From positions 31,642,001 to 31,706,000 of the forward strand of contig JARZZO010000016.1 of assembly GCA_030544215.1 (NCBI GenBank): a stretch of DNA of 64,000 nt. Direction: 5' to 3'. Positions 24,037 through 35,733 of this stretch are shown in pieces. The notes under the pieces were generated by a model, which worked only from the letters and a program-made list of their open reading frames with translations, was not told the DNA's origin and ran no database searches. How positions within the stretch are numbered: the stretch's first letter is position 1; each line of letters begins with the position of its first letter. Source of the DNA: Zantedeschia hybrid cultivar. Lineage: Eukaryota; Streptophyta; Magnoliopsida; Alismatales; Araceae. The position numbers and the translations under genes are program-made.

Positions 24037-26140
24037 GTGCCTTGATTTGTGGTTTTTGGCCCTTTACAGTCATTTCTTCTCATAGGGGCGTACTAGCAGA
24101 GATAGAGAAAGCGCATGCATGCAAGAGAGCATGACATTGAGGGTAAGACGATGAGGAGTGGTGGAGGTTTGGGTGGTGGAGATGGAGGAGATGGTTGAAG
24201 GGTTGATGGGTGTTAGGGGGGAAGGGATGTCGAGACATAGAACATGGTGGGGGCAACATTGGCTTTACCTCATTCTGTCTAGATTGATTGCACACAACCC
24301 TGCTCTATCTCCCACTCCCATATGTTTGTAGTTTTTCATCTCTTCTTCTTTTCTATCTGATGGATTCCTTTGGTTTCTTTTTCCTCTTATCCCCTTTTTT
24401 TTTTTTTTTTTTGGGGGGGGGGGGGATTATTCCAGAAGAAGAGAAGATGGTGAAAAGAGGGAGGATGCATAGCAGTGATGCTGCCTCTCTGGGTCTCCTT
24501 CAGCCTTCATCTCTGCAAAGGAATACCCTGCAGATTATCTTTCTATGACTGTGACAGTTACTGCAAGCAAGTGAACATGGGTTTTATTCTCTCCTTTTCC
24601 TTCTATCTTTTCTTCTTATTTGATTGAGCTAGAGAATTCCTAGCCGTTGTCATATTAATGATTGTATCACCATTTATCTTATGTTAGGGTTATTTTAACA
24701 AATAAACCGCTGACTGAAACCTGCTTACTATCTAATGTGGATGATTGGTAGGCATGCTTGTTATCTCTTTTTAAACTATTCTTAGATGTTTACTACTGTC
24801 GATGTGTTTTCTTCTTTTTTTGCGAAACACTTTTAATTTTATGAATCTAGCTGTTGTCTATTTATTTTTTATGGAAGACTCATTTATGACGATGCATCCA
24901 ACTGGCAGGTTTGAGGAGAAATATGGATGTGTGTCCTTTTCTTTGTGCCTTCTATATCCCTTTTGCCATAAAAAATGGTTTCCATATAGGTGTATTTGCT
25001 GCTTTCCTTCCAATTACTACTTCATACCTAGGGTTATAGTTGAGACTTGAGATATCATCCTGTGGACTTCTTCACTAGCTGTGCAAAAGAAATCTGTTTT
25101 AATAGCAGGGGACACATTTGGCTAAAGCTAAGCAAACCTTTGTGGCCTTAGGGATGGACACTAACAAGCATTTTGTTCTATTCCTATGATAATCATGAAG
25201 GCACATAATCTTTTTTTTTTTCGATTAATGTGTAAATGTGTGCTTTATTTCTTTTTTGTGACATTGTAACTTGATTGTTTTTTTTTTTTGTTTTTTTTTT
25301 TTTTTTCAAACAGTATGACATTGTCCCAAAATTTGATGTTCCTACAATGATGTGGTTTAGCTAATTATAGAAGCTGAAAGTCTTGATGTTGTCAGAAGTT
25401 GAGTTTATTTTCTCTGTAATAAGAATCACAGTTTTCACATGAAGATGAGGAAAGTGAAAAGAAATAATCTTCAGACATTGAGATAAACATCAGCTCTTCT
25501 TTTATAATAATCAGCTACATCTATTTGAATATTGATATTATAAATGGTGAAAAAATGGATAAAAGGAGAATGTTTATTATTGAATAAGCATAAAACCAGC
25601 CATCCAACTTGAAAATCCTTTAGGCACTTGGCTTTTGTGATGAAAATCTGTCAACGAAGACATGTTCCGTACATAATGTCCAAGGTTACTAGGACTCATG
25701 AACTTTCACCTCATTTTCTTCTTATTCTGGTTCTCTGTCTATTTTCAAGATGTGGCTTGAATTTGTTTTGAAAGAATATAAAGATTTCAGAGATTTCATG
25801 TTTCTAGGTAGCCCGAGGTTTGTTTCTTAATTTGCTTCCTTGTCTGATTTCAAGTTGTAGCTAGAACTTTTTCTGAAAGGTTGAGGAATTGTGAAATGAC
25901 TTACAATTCCTTTTTTTTTGTAGGGAGGGAGGGGGGCCTAGATTGTGGATATTTCTGTAGAGTCCAAGGAAAGTTATTCATTTTTTATTTTGGTTCTTCC
26001 TCGATTAATTCTTTTTTGTCATTGAGAATTTGATTTGATCATCCTATTTACAATCCATTCTCACTCCACTTTGGCTTCCCAAGTTATAGGTGATTTCTAT
26101 CCTTTGGATGTTGAGAAGGTTACAACCATGTTATGCAGCC
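22861..26140 (+). repeat. Segmental duplication Y2
   Basis: Full-length Y copy without the LINE. It includes (TC)n at about 24000-24032, a long T then G run near 24391-24424, and degenerate versions of the Y1 exon-like pieces at 24447 and 25313. A GC-rich insertion at about 23409-23580 is absent from Y1. No intact gene. Confidence 0.75.
23409..23580. mobile_element. Short GATCGG-rich insertion, hAT-derived or MITE-like
   Basis: Dense GATCGGCC, CCGATTC and GATCGGGATCG words in both orientations closely resemble the subterminal zones of the hAT element at 13909-19388. The homologous position in Y1 lacks it. I could not define terminal inverted repeats or a target duplication, so this is a probable non-autonomous hAT relative with uncertain ends. 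Confidence 0.35.
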
Positions 26141-26605
26141 AACATGTTGAATGAAGGCTATGAAGCCGTATTTTGAGAACCATCCTTTTGTACCTAGGGG
26201 CTTTGATTGGTTGGTCATAGGCTTGGCCTATAGAAATTCTTGTTCAAGCTTACTAGAAAAGCCATGTCCAAGGTTGTCTGGAGCCCACTGTTCTAGGGCA
26301 TGAGCTTTTGGGCTTAATTTTTGTTCAGTAGTAAATTATATACTTCTATTTAGAGGCCCTTGATCTTCATGTAATGGACATATTTAGTATGCATTAGTGT
26401 GTAAAACATATAATTATGTCTTCGTCTATGTAATGGTAGCTTAATATATGAATGTTGCATATAAAGGCTACATATCATAATTTATCTCTTACGTTTTTTT
26501 TTTTCAAAAAGAATCTCTTATGTATTTTTTATTTATCAAGATTTCAGACATGGGCTAACTTGTTCTTGTCGAATCTCTCAACATGAACAGAATGGTTTTC
26601 TTTCC
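26141..26605. other. Spacer between Y2 and X2
   Basis: AT-rich, no open frame of note, no repeat recognised. X2 begins at TTTCCAAAACATGCC. Confidence 0.4.
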
Positions 26606-28972
26606 AAAACATGCCTCAAGTGGGCTTGCTCAAAGACACTTGTTGGTGATTGAGCAGGCTAGCTATTGAGCTTTGAATAACCATTAACAAATGGCTTTTG
26701 AAGGATGGGATTTTATGGTAGTCTAGTGAAGTGTCTTTATATGGCATACTTTGTCTCCTGATTTTCCTTGCAGTTAGGCAGCAGTCCATCCATTTTTATG
26801 TTTAATCAGTAGGTAGGCTTATAGTAGAGAGGAAAGCTTAATTTTTTCTCTTAATTTAGAATATAAAAATTTCCTTATGCAATAATAGAAAAGGGTCTAT
26901 TATTTTCTCATGTTTATTCACAAGAAGATGATTCGTTTTTGTAATGGTTCTTGTTATTGGGCCCACTTAATGTTCAACTTAAAACCTAGGTGTTGAGTTG
27001 AAGGGGCCATATCATTATATAGATGGATGATTCCATGGAATATCCGATGTGGGATTATCCCCTATATGCCTCTGCATGTGTAGGCTAACATTACTGACAC
27101 GTGGGCATTAGACACCATGGCCAGACGTGTGATACCCAAGACACAAAGCCTGCTCTGATACCATATTGAAATTGTTGGGCCATCCAACTCAAAACCTTAA
27201 GGCATTGTGTGGAGTAGGCACCATGTATATTAAATATTATTTCTTTTGTCCCTTTTTCAATGTGGGACTATTCTAACATGCCCCCTCACGTGTAGGCCGA
27301 TTTTAAACTCTGTCATGTGGACTACAAATACTAGGTGCACGGCCCGATTCAGAACCTAGGCTCTGATACCATCTAGAAACCTCAAAACCATGGTGTTGAA
27401 TTTTTAAGGCCCAATATCTTTTAAACATATGGAGCACACCCTAGATAACCAATGTGGGACTAACCCCACATATGGCTATCCTTAACACTCCCCCTTATGG
27501 CCAAGATGGGCCGTGGAATTGAATGGTAAGGAGGCGAAAACATTAGGGCGACCCATAGTCATAACTCTGATACCATCTAGAAACCTCAAAACCATGGCGT
27601 TGATGTTTTAAGGCCCAAGATCTTTTAAACATATAGAGCGCACCCTAGATAACCTATGTGGAACTATCCCCACATACGGCCCTCCTCAACAATTCTATTC
27701 TCATCTACCATCACTTAAGGATTACAAAATTTTTCATGGTGGTTGTCAAGAGAATACTGATGTGGATAATGAGTTACCATTGAGGACTTATATAGGATTT
27801 CCATAGACATGCAGCAGTTGTCCTCGAGGGCAAAACATTAGGTCAGACAACTATTGATATTTAAACCCTATTTCTTTGTATTTTTCTATTTATTGGTTAA
27901 TATGCTATCTGCCATCTAGTTAGTAGCATTTTTTATTTAGAAAGCCATGGCTGTTGTCTGACTACAACTGCATGCATAAAAACATTTTTCATCACCGCAT
28001 CAGATTATCAATTAATGACTATATCTTGAACACCTTCCGGACACATACTGTTGAATGAACAAGTTGTCGGGATTTTGTCTTATGTATGCAGGTTAGAAAT
28101 TGTGTTCTTAAACACATAAATTGACAAACCTTGAAGGGATAAGAAATTTTTGATTAGTCATCCCTTCCAACAATATTACTTGAAGCTCTTTTTGGTTGAA
28201 TGGAAATGTTAAGTAAACCTACATTGTATGCTTTCTAAAATATAGTCAAAAGTTATCTTTCTAATTTCTTTTGAGCAATTCTGCATTTGAGTTTTTAGGC
28301 AGATTTTCCTTGCCTTTGCCTATTTCTGGATCTGAATATGTTTCTCTTCCATGTTCAAACTATTTGAGGATATCATCATTAGACATTCGCTTTTTCTTGT
28401 TTTCTTGGAAAGTGTAAAGGGGTTAGACATGATAAGATTTACAGTTCTTAGCCTCATTATATAACTAGAGCCTTTATGGTTTCCTTGATGGAAAAGCATG
28501 TTACTAGTTATAACATGATAAAATTTGTTGTTCTTAGCAAGCAGTTCGAGGCATCAGATTGGGGGTGGCTTGACAGTAGCTCAGTAGGAGCTTGGACTTC
28601 GATGAATCTGCTTTCAGGTAAGGTGATACATTCTTGCTCATCTTTTGGTGAGTTTCTAATTAGTTAGAAGATTAGGGGATTATGTTCTCTTCAATTTATA
28701 TTTTGAGTTTGCAATAAACTAGAACACTATTGTGTAATAGCATTTCATCATGGGCCTTATTTAATATTTGATTAGATTGTTTGATTAAAATTCAAATATA
28801 GAAGTGAAGTGATAGTTTAACAATTTAAGGAACAAATATTGTGAGTTTAAAACATATAATGCAATAAGGCTTGTTTGAGTTGTGTAAAAGAAAGAAATAA
28901 TTTTGCAAGATTAAAAATGTAATTCTCATGGCTTTAGGATGCATTGTAAGACACACATACACTACTTAAGAT
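26606..28972 (+). repeat. Segmental duplication X2 (empty LINE site)
   Basis: Second copy of X, colinear with 2678-4196 plus 9897-10710. Both TRIMs are present (about 26970-27278 and 27358-27691, minus strand). At 28125 the sequence runs straight through the LINE target, giving the pre-insertion state. It contains the only open copy of the 80-nt exon-like unit. Confidence 0.88.
28538..28617 (+). pseudogene. Open copy of the 80-nt exon-like unit
   Basis: Acceptor TTGTTCTTAG, 80 nt open in one frame (beginning KQFEASDWGWLDSSSVGAWT, ending NLLSG), and donor CAG|GTAAGG. All other copies in the window (1-1310, 10298-10377, 29070-29486) are closed or diverged. This may be the ancestral exon from which the arrays derive. 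Protein family not recognised. Confidence 0.45.
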
Positions 28973-29069
28973 TTCTATGTCAAACTTCCATAGCTAAAGG
29001 TAAACCAACTCTTATAAGCCCACCATACCAACACCACCACCTTATAGGCCCCTAGCCAACTAAAATTGG

Positions 29070-29486
29070 TGGCAGTTCATCAATATCTCAACAACAACTA
29101 AAACTTTGATGAATATCTTTTTAGGTAAGGTGAGACATTCCTTCTCCTCCTTTGATTTCTATTTTTAACAAAGATAAGATTTGCACTTTTTATTAGGTTG
29201 CTAGAGACATCAAATTCAGGGTAGCTCGGTAATATCTTAGGAGTAACTCGGATTTCGATGAATCTCCTTTTAGGTAAGGTGATAAATTCCCGCTTCTCCT
29301 TTAGCTTGTAATTTAACATAGATTTGTAGTTCCTTGTAAGTGGAAGGCATTAAATTGGGGGCAACTCAATAATATCTTAGCAACAACTTGGGCCTCAATA
29401 AATCTCCTTTCACGTAAGGTGATACATTCTTGCTCTTTCTCTTGTTTCTAACTTTAACATTTATAGTTTTTAAATAAGCAGTTGGA
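29070..29486 (+). repeat. Three further exon-like units
   Basis: Landmarks GATGAATATCTTTTTAG|GTAAGG (about 29110), GATGAATCTCCTTTTAG|GTAAGG (about 29260) and AATAAATCTCCTTTCAC|GTAAGG (about 29395) continue the array seen at 1-1310. Truncated at 29486 by a different repeat. Confidence 0.6.
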
Positions 29487-29700
29487 GTTAGGGGTGGCCA
29501 CGAGTCGAGCCGCTCATGAGCTACTCGAGCTCTGCTCGAATCACGCTTCACTCAGCTCAACTAATTTAATCAATCGAACCAAGCCTGAGTTGTTATTTAG
29601 GCTAGTCTGAGATCAAACAAGCCAAGCTCAAGTTTGACCCAACTTGGCTCGGCTAGCTCGTGAGCTGGCTTGAGGTAAAAATATTTAATTAATTTATATA
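29487..29700. mobile_element. hAT-like MITE terminus, truncated
   Basis: Begins (T)AGGGGTGGCCACGAGTCGAG inside an array unit and carries GAGC/GCTC-rich inverted words (GAGCTACTCGAGCTC, CTCGGCTAGCTCGTGAG). AGGGGTGGC ends with GAGCTCG repeats are common in plant hAT-type MITEs. The other end was not found. Confidence 0.35.
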
Positions 29701-30140
29701 TTCTATGTCATACTTCCATAACCGAAGGAAACCGACCCTCATAAGCCCACCTGCCAACACTACCTCACAGGCCCTGAGCGTACTAAACGTTTACAAAAGT
29801 TTTGAATAGGATTATTTTGAGCAGCGATAAAATAATAAGTCTTCTGATCTCGAACTAAACCTCTGTAACTCTACGTTCCTAGTGAGAGCATAGGAGGAAC
29901 CACTCTCTCTTGGCATCACCCCACCACTCCCACACCGGCGCCGTGTCACTCCCACACCGACACAGGGTGACTAAGCGCTAACAACTGTCATTCTAGGTCC
30001 ACAGTCGCACGAAACGCAACACAGTGCGATCCGATCATGTAGAAACCCTCGTCCTCGAGTACATTTTAAAGCATGCATTTAACTAAACTATCTAACAATG
30101 TAAACACAAGTTAATTGCATGGATTAATGAAATTTTGTCT
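29701..30140. other. Unassigned block, partly repeated
   Basis: The first ~80 bp resemble 28970-29060 (TTCTATGTCA..CTTCCATA..., CATAAGCCCACC...). The remainder has no ORF or known repeat that I can support. Confidence 0.4.
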
Positions 30141-30385
30141 TGAATCGCGTCACCTATGGCCAACGTCATTTAAGACCCATAAACTGGTTCATACGAAAAA
30201 CTGGCCTCAGAATATGGCCTAAAACACGTCGCCCTTGGCAGTCGCCATTTAAATGGCGTCGCTGTCCTTAGACGCTATTCAATACAGAGACAGAATCCCC
30301 TGATCTGAACTAAATCGTGTCTCGGGTGGAAGCCGTCATTTAAAATGGCGTCGTTGTCCCAAGACGCTATTTAGCACTCGCAGAC
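30141..30385. repeat. Five copies of GCGTC-N10-GACGC motif, outside the Tat element
   Basis: Arms and 10-base spacers: near 30147 (GCGTC/AACGT), 30226 (ACGTC/GTCGC), 30256 (GCGTC/GACGC), 30318 (GTGTC/GCCGT) and 30357 (GCGTC/GACGC). Each is followed by a CATTTAA- or TATT-type flank. The same motif recurs in the Tat element starting 3 kb downstream. The block may be a fragment of a related element. Confidence 0.7.
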
Positions 30386-30904
30386 AGGTTCCCCTTCTGG
30401 CCTCCCCCGAGTTACAAAGTGGGATTTCTTCCCCCAAATCGCACAAAAACGTCAAAATGGAGAAAGTAGGGGAGAAACCTAATTATTTTCATAAGGAATC
30501 CCTTAGAACATGCTTTCTACCCCAAAAGCACCCACACATATTTCATGCTTTCAAAGCGGGAAAATCATAATTTTAAACAAAACACTGCGAGGATCGTCAC
30601 CCTACCGATTACTTGAACTCCTCCGAGTTCCAAGCCGTTGAACCGCCACGCCACAAGCCGTCGCTGGTACCGCCGTGGACGCCGTTACTCTACCAGGACG
30701 TCGGCCGCCGTCCGGAGAGAAATATGCCACGGAGGAGATGGTGATGGTAGTGATGAAAGTTAGGAGGTTGATGGAGTGGACGGAGAGGAGGAATGGGGAG
30801 AGGAAAGGAAGGAGAAGGGGAAGGGGGCGTCGGAGTTTCAGAGAGAAGGAGGAGGAGAGAGAGAGAAGTGGAGAGAATGAGGGAAATAAGGGAGGTTTTA
30901 AAGT
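30386..30904. other. Unassigned block before LINE 3
   Basis: 30386-30600 has no ORF. 30620-30900 is purine-rich on the plus strand (GGAGAGG/GAAGGAG). The ORFs on both strands reflect that composition; the long plus-strand frame that enters the LINE is chance read-through. No gene is supported. Confidence 0.5.
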
Positions 30905-33003
30905 CAACAACAGGGCTCCTGTAGTTTCTCATTTGATGTATGTTGATGATATCATTGTGTTTCGCTTAGCTAAAGAAAATGAATTGACTGAATTTATGCA
31001 ATGCCTTGAGACCTATGGTGGCTGGTCGGGTCAATTTATGAACAAGAACAAATCTAGTCTCATGTTCAGCAGTAACACCCCTACTAATGATCAAGTGTAT
31101 CTCTGTTCTAAATTCAACATTCCCCTAATGAATAAAAAGGAACTTTATCTGGGAGTCCCCTTTTGGCTTGGAAGAGGCAAAGTAGATCATCTATCCTACA
31201 TTGTGGACAAAAAGAGAAATAAACTTTCACATTGGAAGGCAAATACCCTGCCCACTGCAGGGAAAGTTATCTTGATCAATTCAGTACTTGCATTTATACC
31301 AGTCCATGTGATGGGTATGGGGTTCCTTCCAAAAACTACAATCAGGAACTTCTTATGGGGAGATAAAGCTGAGTACAAAAGGCTTCATCTCTGCAACTTG
31401 AATTCACTAAAGAAATATAGAGCTGTAGGAGGACTAGGTATCAAAGAATTGGAAACCTACAATAAGGCTGTTGTCTTGAAATTAGGTTGGAAATTCATTC
31501 AGAATCAGCACTCTATCTGGGCCAAGTTACTCAGAGCTACCTCACAACTGCTAGCTTTTGGGATGTCAGTAGGCCTGCAAATTGCTCAATGTCCTGGGCA
31601 GCTATTCTCCAACTCAGAGAGACTTTATCTACACTTTGTTTCAAGGTTATCCGAGATGGTCTTACCATTAACATATGGGCTGATAGCTGGATACCTGATA
31701 TTCTTGCCCCATCAGTTGTTAAATAGAATTACAAAGACCTTATGCCCACTTGGGTCTTCCAACTAATCAAAGATGGTCAGTGGGATGAAGATCTTGTATA
31801 TACACTTTTTGATGATGAGGTTGCTAATAGCATCTGCCATATTGTATTACCCCAGGTTGGCTCTAAGAAGGGAGACCAATTCATCTGGACTCTCACCCAA
31901 GATGGCAAATTCACTACCAAAACTTCCTACAGATACTTTACTGACATCTCCAATTCGACATCCTCTTCTTCCCCAAGGACTGTTTGGAAATCACTTTGGC
32001 ATCACCAAGTGCAGAAATTGATTCCTTCAAAGATTATTCACTTTGTTTGGAAATGCCTATCAAATGCCATCCCTGTATCTGAGATTATTACTAAAAGAGC
32101 ACCTAATGTTGATCCCATTTGTTAGCTCTGCTCCTACTACCCAGAATATGTGGAACACATGTTGTTTGAGTGTGAATTTGCCAGAGCTGTTTGGAAAGCA
32201 TCTCCTTTAAATTACCACACTATATGTGATCAGAATATCTTAGCAGATCGAATTGTTGAATGGTCTACCCCACCTTGTGCATTGACGGGCAAGGATAGAC
32301 ACCTACTCTCTCTGTTTTTCTACCATGTGGTAAATTTGGAAATCTAGGTGTAGAAAGGTTATCGAAGGTGTTAATATTTCCCATATCTCTGCTATAAGAC
32401 ATGCACTGGTTGATGTGAATTTTTTGACTTCCTCTGTTTGCATAGATTATGTCAATATGCAGACAACTATGCATGATAAACCTACCTGGACTCCTCTGCA
32501 ACAAGGTATATACAAGATCAACTTTGACGGGGACACTTCAATCTCTAGTGGTGCAGTTGGAATTATATTGCGAGATTGGAGTGGTCGTCCTATAACAGCT
32601 ATAACCAAGATTCTTAAGACATTTCAACTTGTGATGGCAGAAGCCTCGGCCTTGCTGAGAGCACTACAACTGGCTCAGGGATTAAACCATGGTTATCGTT
32701 GAAGGTGATGCCCAAGTCTTGATCAATGTTGCCTTACAGATCAGAAGTCCACCTTGGAAGGTGAAGACCCTCATTGAGAATTGTCAACACATTCTCTCCA
32801 ATGATACTATATGTCTGCAATTCACTCCCAAGCTTAGCAACAAGGTTGCCCACATTTGTGCTAAATTTGCCATTTAACTCTAAGGTTGAAGCAATTTGGA
32901 ACTCTTCCATGCTTCCCTCTTGTATTCAGAATGCTATTCTGTCTGATGTACCCGAACTACTTGAACTTTAAATGAATGAACTCTATTCATGGTAAAAAAA
33001 AAA
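30905..33003 (+). mobile_element. L1-type LINE 3' fragment with RNase H
   Basis: 5'-truncated non-LTR element starting in the reverse transcriptase just before YVDDIIVF and ending in a short A run (about 32994-33003). It differs from the two LINEs above by having an RNase H domain after zf-RVT, a feature of a separate plant L1 lineage. It abuts the unassigned block upstream; no target duplication was identified. Confidence 0.85.
30912..32875 (+). pseudogene. LINE ORF2 C-terminal part: RT, zf-RVT, RNase H
   Basis: RT palm with YVDDIIVF, then the RT thumb (LSHWKANTLPTAGKVILINS) to about 31540, where a frameshift occurs. A linker and zf-RVT-like region follow (RTVWKSLWHHQVQKLIPSKI, then WKC and an HMLFECEFARAVW block near 32160-32200), with an in-frame TAG at about 32123. 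The RNase H domain (32494-32875) shows YKINFDG, GIILRDWSG, AEASALLRAL and, after another frameshift near 32695, VEGDAQVLI. These carry the D-E-D-type acidic residues of RNase H used to degrade the RNA strand during copying. Non-functional. Confidence 0.85.
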
Positions 33004-33437
33004 GGTAGTTGCTAGGAGTTTATTGGCATGGGAATCAGCCCATAAGTTGACAAGTCAAAGGAAAAGTGCAGAAGGAAGGGAAGAGCATAGAAAGTTACAA
33101 TTTAGAGGTGCAAAACGAAGGAAAGAGCAAAAAAGTCTGAAACTTGGGGGCTTTTATTGCTAATAAACTTCACGAAGTCTAAATTTAAAGCGACAACATA
33201 ACTAGTTATTGGCATCTACTGATTTATTTCTATGGACATGTTTGTACACAGGTTGAGGGAGTCCCATCTATTACAGATGAGACATAGAGTCATATAGATG
33301 GGTACATGCACAGAGATGGGTAGGGAGGAAAGGCTCGATCTCACCATCCAGAGTGGGTATATATAGAACTTTGTTTTAGTCCTCTTTAAATAATCATGAC
33401 ATATAGAAATAAGGAAAAGAGAAATAAAGCAGTATGG
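33004..33437. other. Spacer left of the Tat element
   Basis: No gene. It ends in TATGG, the probable left copy of the Tat target duplication. Confidence 0.4.
33433..33437 (+). repeat. Tat left target-site duplication
   Basis: TATGG immediately before the 5' LTR pairs with CATGG at 54896-54900 (four of five bases). Confidence 0.6.
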
Positions 33438-33633
33438 TGTAGACACGCTAATTTTGACATCATTTTGAATAAATTTCATGTCATATAATAATGTCTCAAA
33501 ATAGGCTGATATTTAATCATTAGTTAATTTTTATTAATCTTTCTGGGTTAATTATCTAAATAACATCGGTCAGACATACATAATTTAAGTTAATTAATTA
33601 AATTAATTTTAACTCAAATTTTTAATAAAATAT

Positions 33634-33850
33634 GAAAAACGTCGACCTGTGTAGACGCCATTTAGAGTTTATTCCTATTTTGATATTTAACTTTGAATTT
33701 TAATTAATTGATTAATTAGCTAAAAGACGTCTTCCATGCACGACGCCATTTTGGTCTCCTAAGCTGTTTCTGTCTCTTTTTCCGGATGTTTATCCTTATC
33801 TTAATTAGTCTAAAAGACGTCTTCTATGGGCGACGCGCTTTAGATAATTA
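33634..33850. repeat. Three GCGTC-N10-GACGC motifs in 5' LTR U3
   Basis: Arms ACGTC/GACGC in all three, spacers GACCTGTGTA, TTCCATGCAC and TTCTATGGGC, each 10 bases. They sit about 100-310 bp upstream of the LTR TATA box. Confidence 0.85.
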
Positions 33851-33947
33851 CAGATAAAGATGAATTAATCTATGTTTATCTGTTTGTTAGTTGGATAAAT
33901 TTCAAAATCCTTCATGTTAATCTTTAAGTAACTGTGGATGTAAAGCC

Positions 33948-33956
33948 TATAAATAC
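33948..33956 (+). promoter_or_regulatory. TATA box of the 5' LTR
   Basis: CTATAAATA in GCCTATAAATACCC, conserved in the 3' LTR at 54130-54138. Typical plant core promoter placement within U3; transcription would start about 30 bp downstream. Confidence 0.75.
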
Positions 33957-34713
33957 CCAACCCCTTGGTCATTAAAAAGTTAATGATGATAGCGATAATT
34001 GAGTGAAAATTGAGTAAAGAATCTTGGCGACGACGTCCAAACGCTGAAGGATCGAGGTGCTGTTGCTACTTCCAGGAGTCTTGAAGTAAGCTACATCCTT
34101 TCTTCATCCATTCTTCGTTCTTTCAAGATCCATTCAAGACCAAGGCTTTCCAGGGGCCATCCAACTTAGTTCTTAATTGATTTTTACATCTTTCTCATAC
34201 TTTCATCACATTAGCATCACAATTTCATCACATCACTCCATGCAACACACACTCACTAGCATAATTTCAAACCTATTTGTTTAAGGGGTTTAAAAGACCA
34301 TCAAACAAGTGAGTTCTTTGTTTAAGTTGCATGATCAGAATCTTCATTAAAATAGATACTACATCTGCTTTAGTTCTTATTATTTTCTTTTATCTTTGTT
34401 TGTTGCAAGGTACTAAAGAAGATAAAGATGAGAGAATCAAAAAGGAATCTGAATGATCCTCAAAGTCCGATAAGCATCCAAAGCAAGAACAGAGTCAAAA
34501 TGGCTCTCTTTCTTCAGCCGGTTGAAGAAGGGGAATTAAGAACTCCGACATCTCCCAATTCCAAAACAGGTAGGCAATTAATCTTTTCTTTTGGATCTTT
34601 TTAGTTAAAAATTTATGGCGATCACATTCACTTAGTTTCTTTTTAATAGGTTTATTTGTCACATAATCAACATAAATTTTCATAATAATTACACTCCGAT
34701 TTGAGTACTCACA

Positions 34714-35733
34714 GCTTTTTGGCGATCACGGTGGGACTTGGTCTTGCCATCTTTTAATCTTTAATCTTGTTTTCATCAGTCGGGCACTCTCTGTGCACCA
34801 CCTGTGTCTCTCGACACGCCCTCACCGATCGGTGGGTTTTTAATTTAATTGTTATTCCCACGTGCACACTCTTGTGGCAAGATCTTGCCCTCCCCGTTTG
34901 ATTGATTGGAAAGTTGTGGTTGTGATAAGAAGATTGTGTGATTGATTGATATTTTAGTTGTTCATCTGATGAAATTATCCTGTTAAAAATTAAAAAAAAA
35001 AAAAAAGAATCGCATGAGCCGACCATTTACTACTTTCATCCTGTTTGTTTGAGGAGGAATCGATCCAAAAATTCCTCATGAATTGTTCATTCTGCGACTT
35101 GAAAAGCGTCCAGGAACAGCGACGCGTTTCATAACGCGTCGCCTAACCCAGATGCTTTTCAGGCCAAATTCTCTGTTGTTTGCTGCCTGAGATTCTGCGA
35201 AAAAATTAGGTTCTGTTTAAATAGCGTCGACCAATAGCGACGCGATTCAGGCAGTTTTTTATTTTTTTTCAGTTCTCAGATTTCTGATCCGCTTGCTACT
35301 ACACATTACGTAATAAGCATTAGAGGCCATCCAGGCCACATGTCATACGCACTGGGGCTAACACCCCCTTTTTCTCTTAGGAACATCTTTCTTGACGTCT
35401 TCACCTCTCTCTGATTGGGTCGGTCCCTCGATCAGATTAGAGTGGTTGGCGTTAAAGACCTCCGTAAGTCCCCAAAATCAAGATATTCCTCTTTGTTCAT
35501 CGGGTTAGTTGTACCAATCGAAGTCCTAGTTAGATTTTCTTAACGTTGTGAGAGAAAGCCATAGAGTATAACGGTGGAAATTGAACTGAAACTAGGATCC
35601 TACCCCTTGAGTGAATTTGTGATTAATTGAATCCAAATAACCCAACAAGGAATCCCGAAATAACGTTAAACATCCACTTGTTTGCTTAATCTCTGTACAA
35701 CTTGTCTGCGAATCTTTGAAAAAATCTGATATC
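34714..35733 (+). other. Tat leader with putative PBS and motif copies
   Basis: The sequence after the LTR, TTTTTGGCGATCACGGTGGG, is where the tRNA primer-binding site should lie; I cannot assign the tRNA. No ORF reaches gag. Three copies of the GCGTC-N10-GACGC motif lie at about 35104-35126 (GCGTC/GACGC), 35136-35157 (GCGTC/GATGC) and 35223-35244 (GCGTC/GACGC). Confidence 0.6.

Larger units (their letters stand above)
33438..34713 (+). repeat. Tat 5' LTR
   Basis: Begins TGTAGACACG and ends ACTCACA; 1276 bp versus 1275 bp for the 3' LTR. It contains three GCGTC-N10-GACGC type motifs (about 33634-33850), a TATA box at 33948-33956 and the transcription start region after it. Confidence 0.95.

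Noticed and set aside
30675..31766. A 363-codon plus-strand ORF
   Set aside because: Its first ~75 codons are purine-rich low-complexity sequence that happens to be open; only the part from about 30912 is LINE reverse transcriptase, and that part is then frameshifted.
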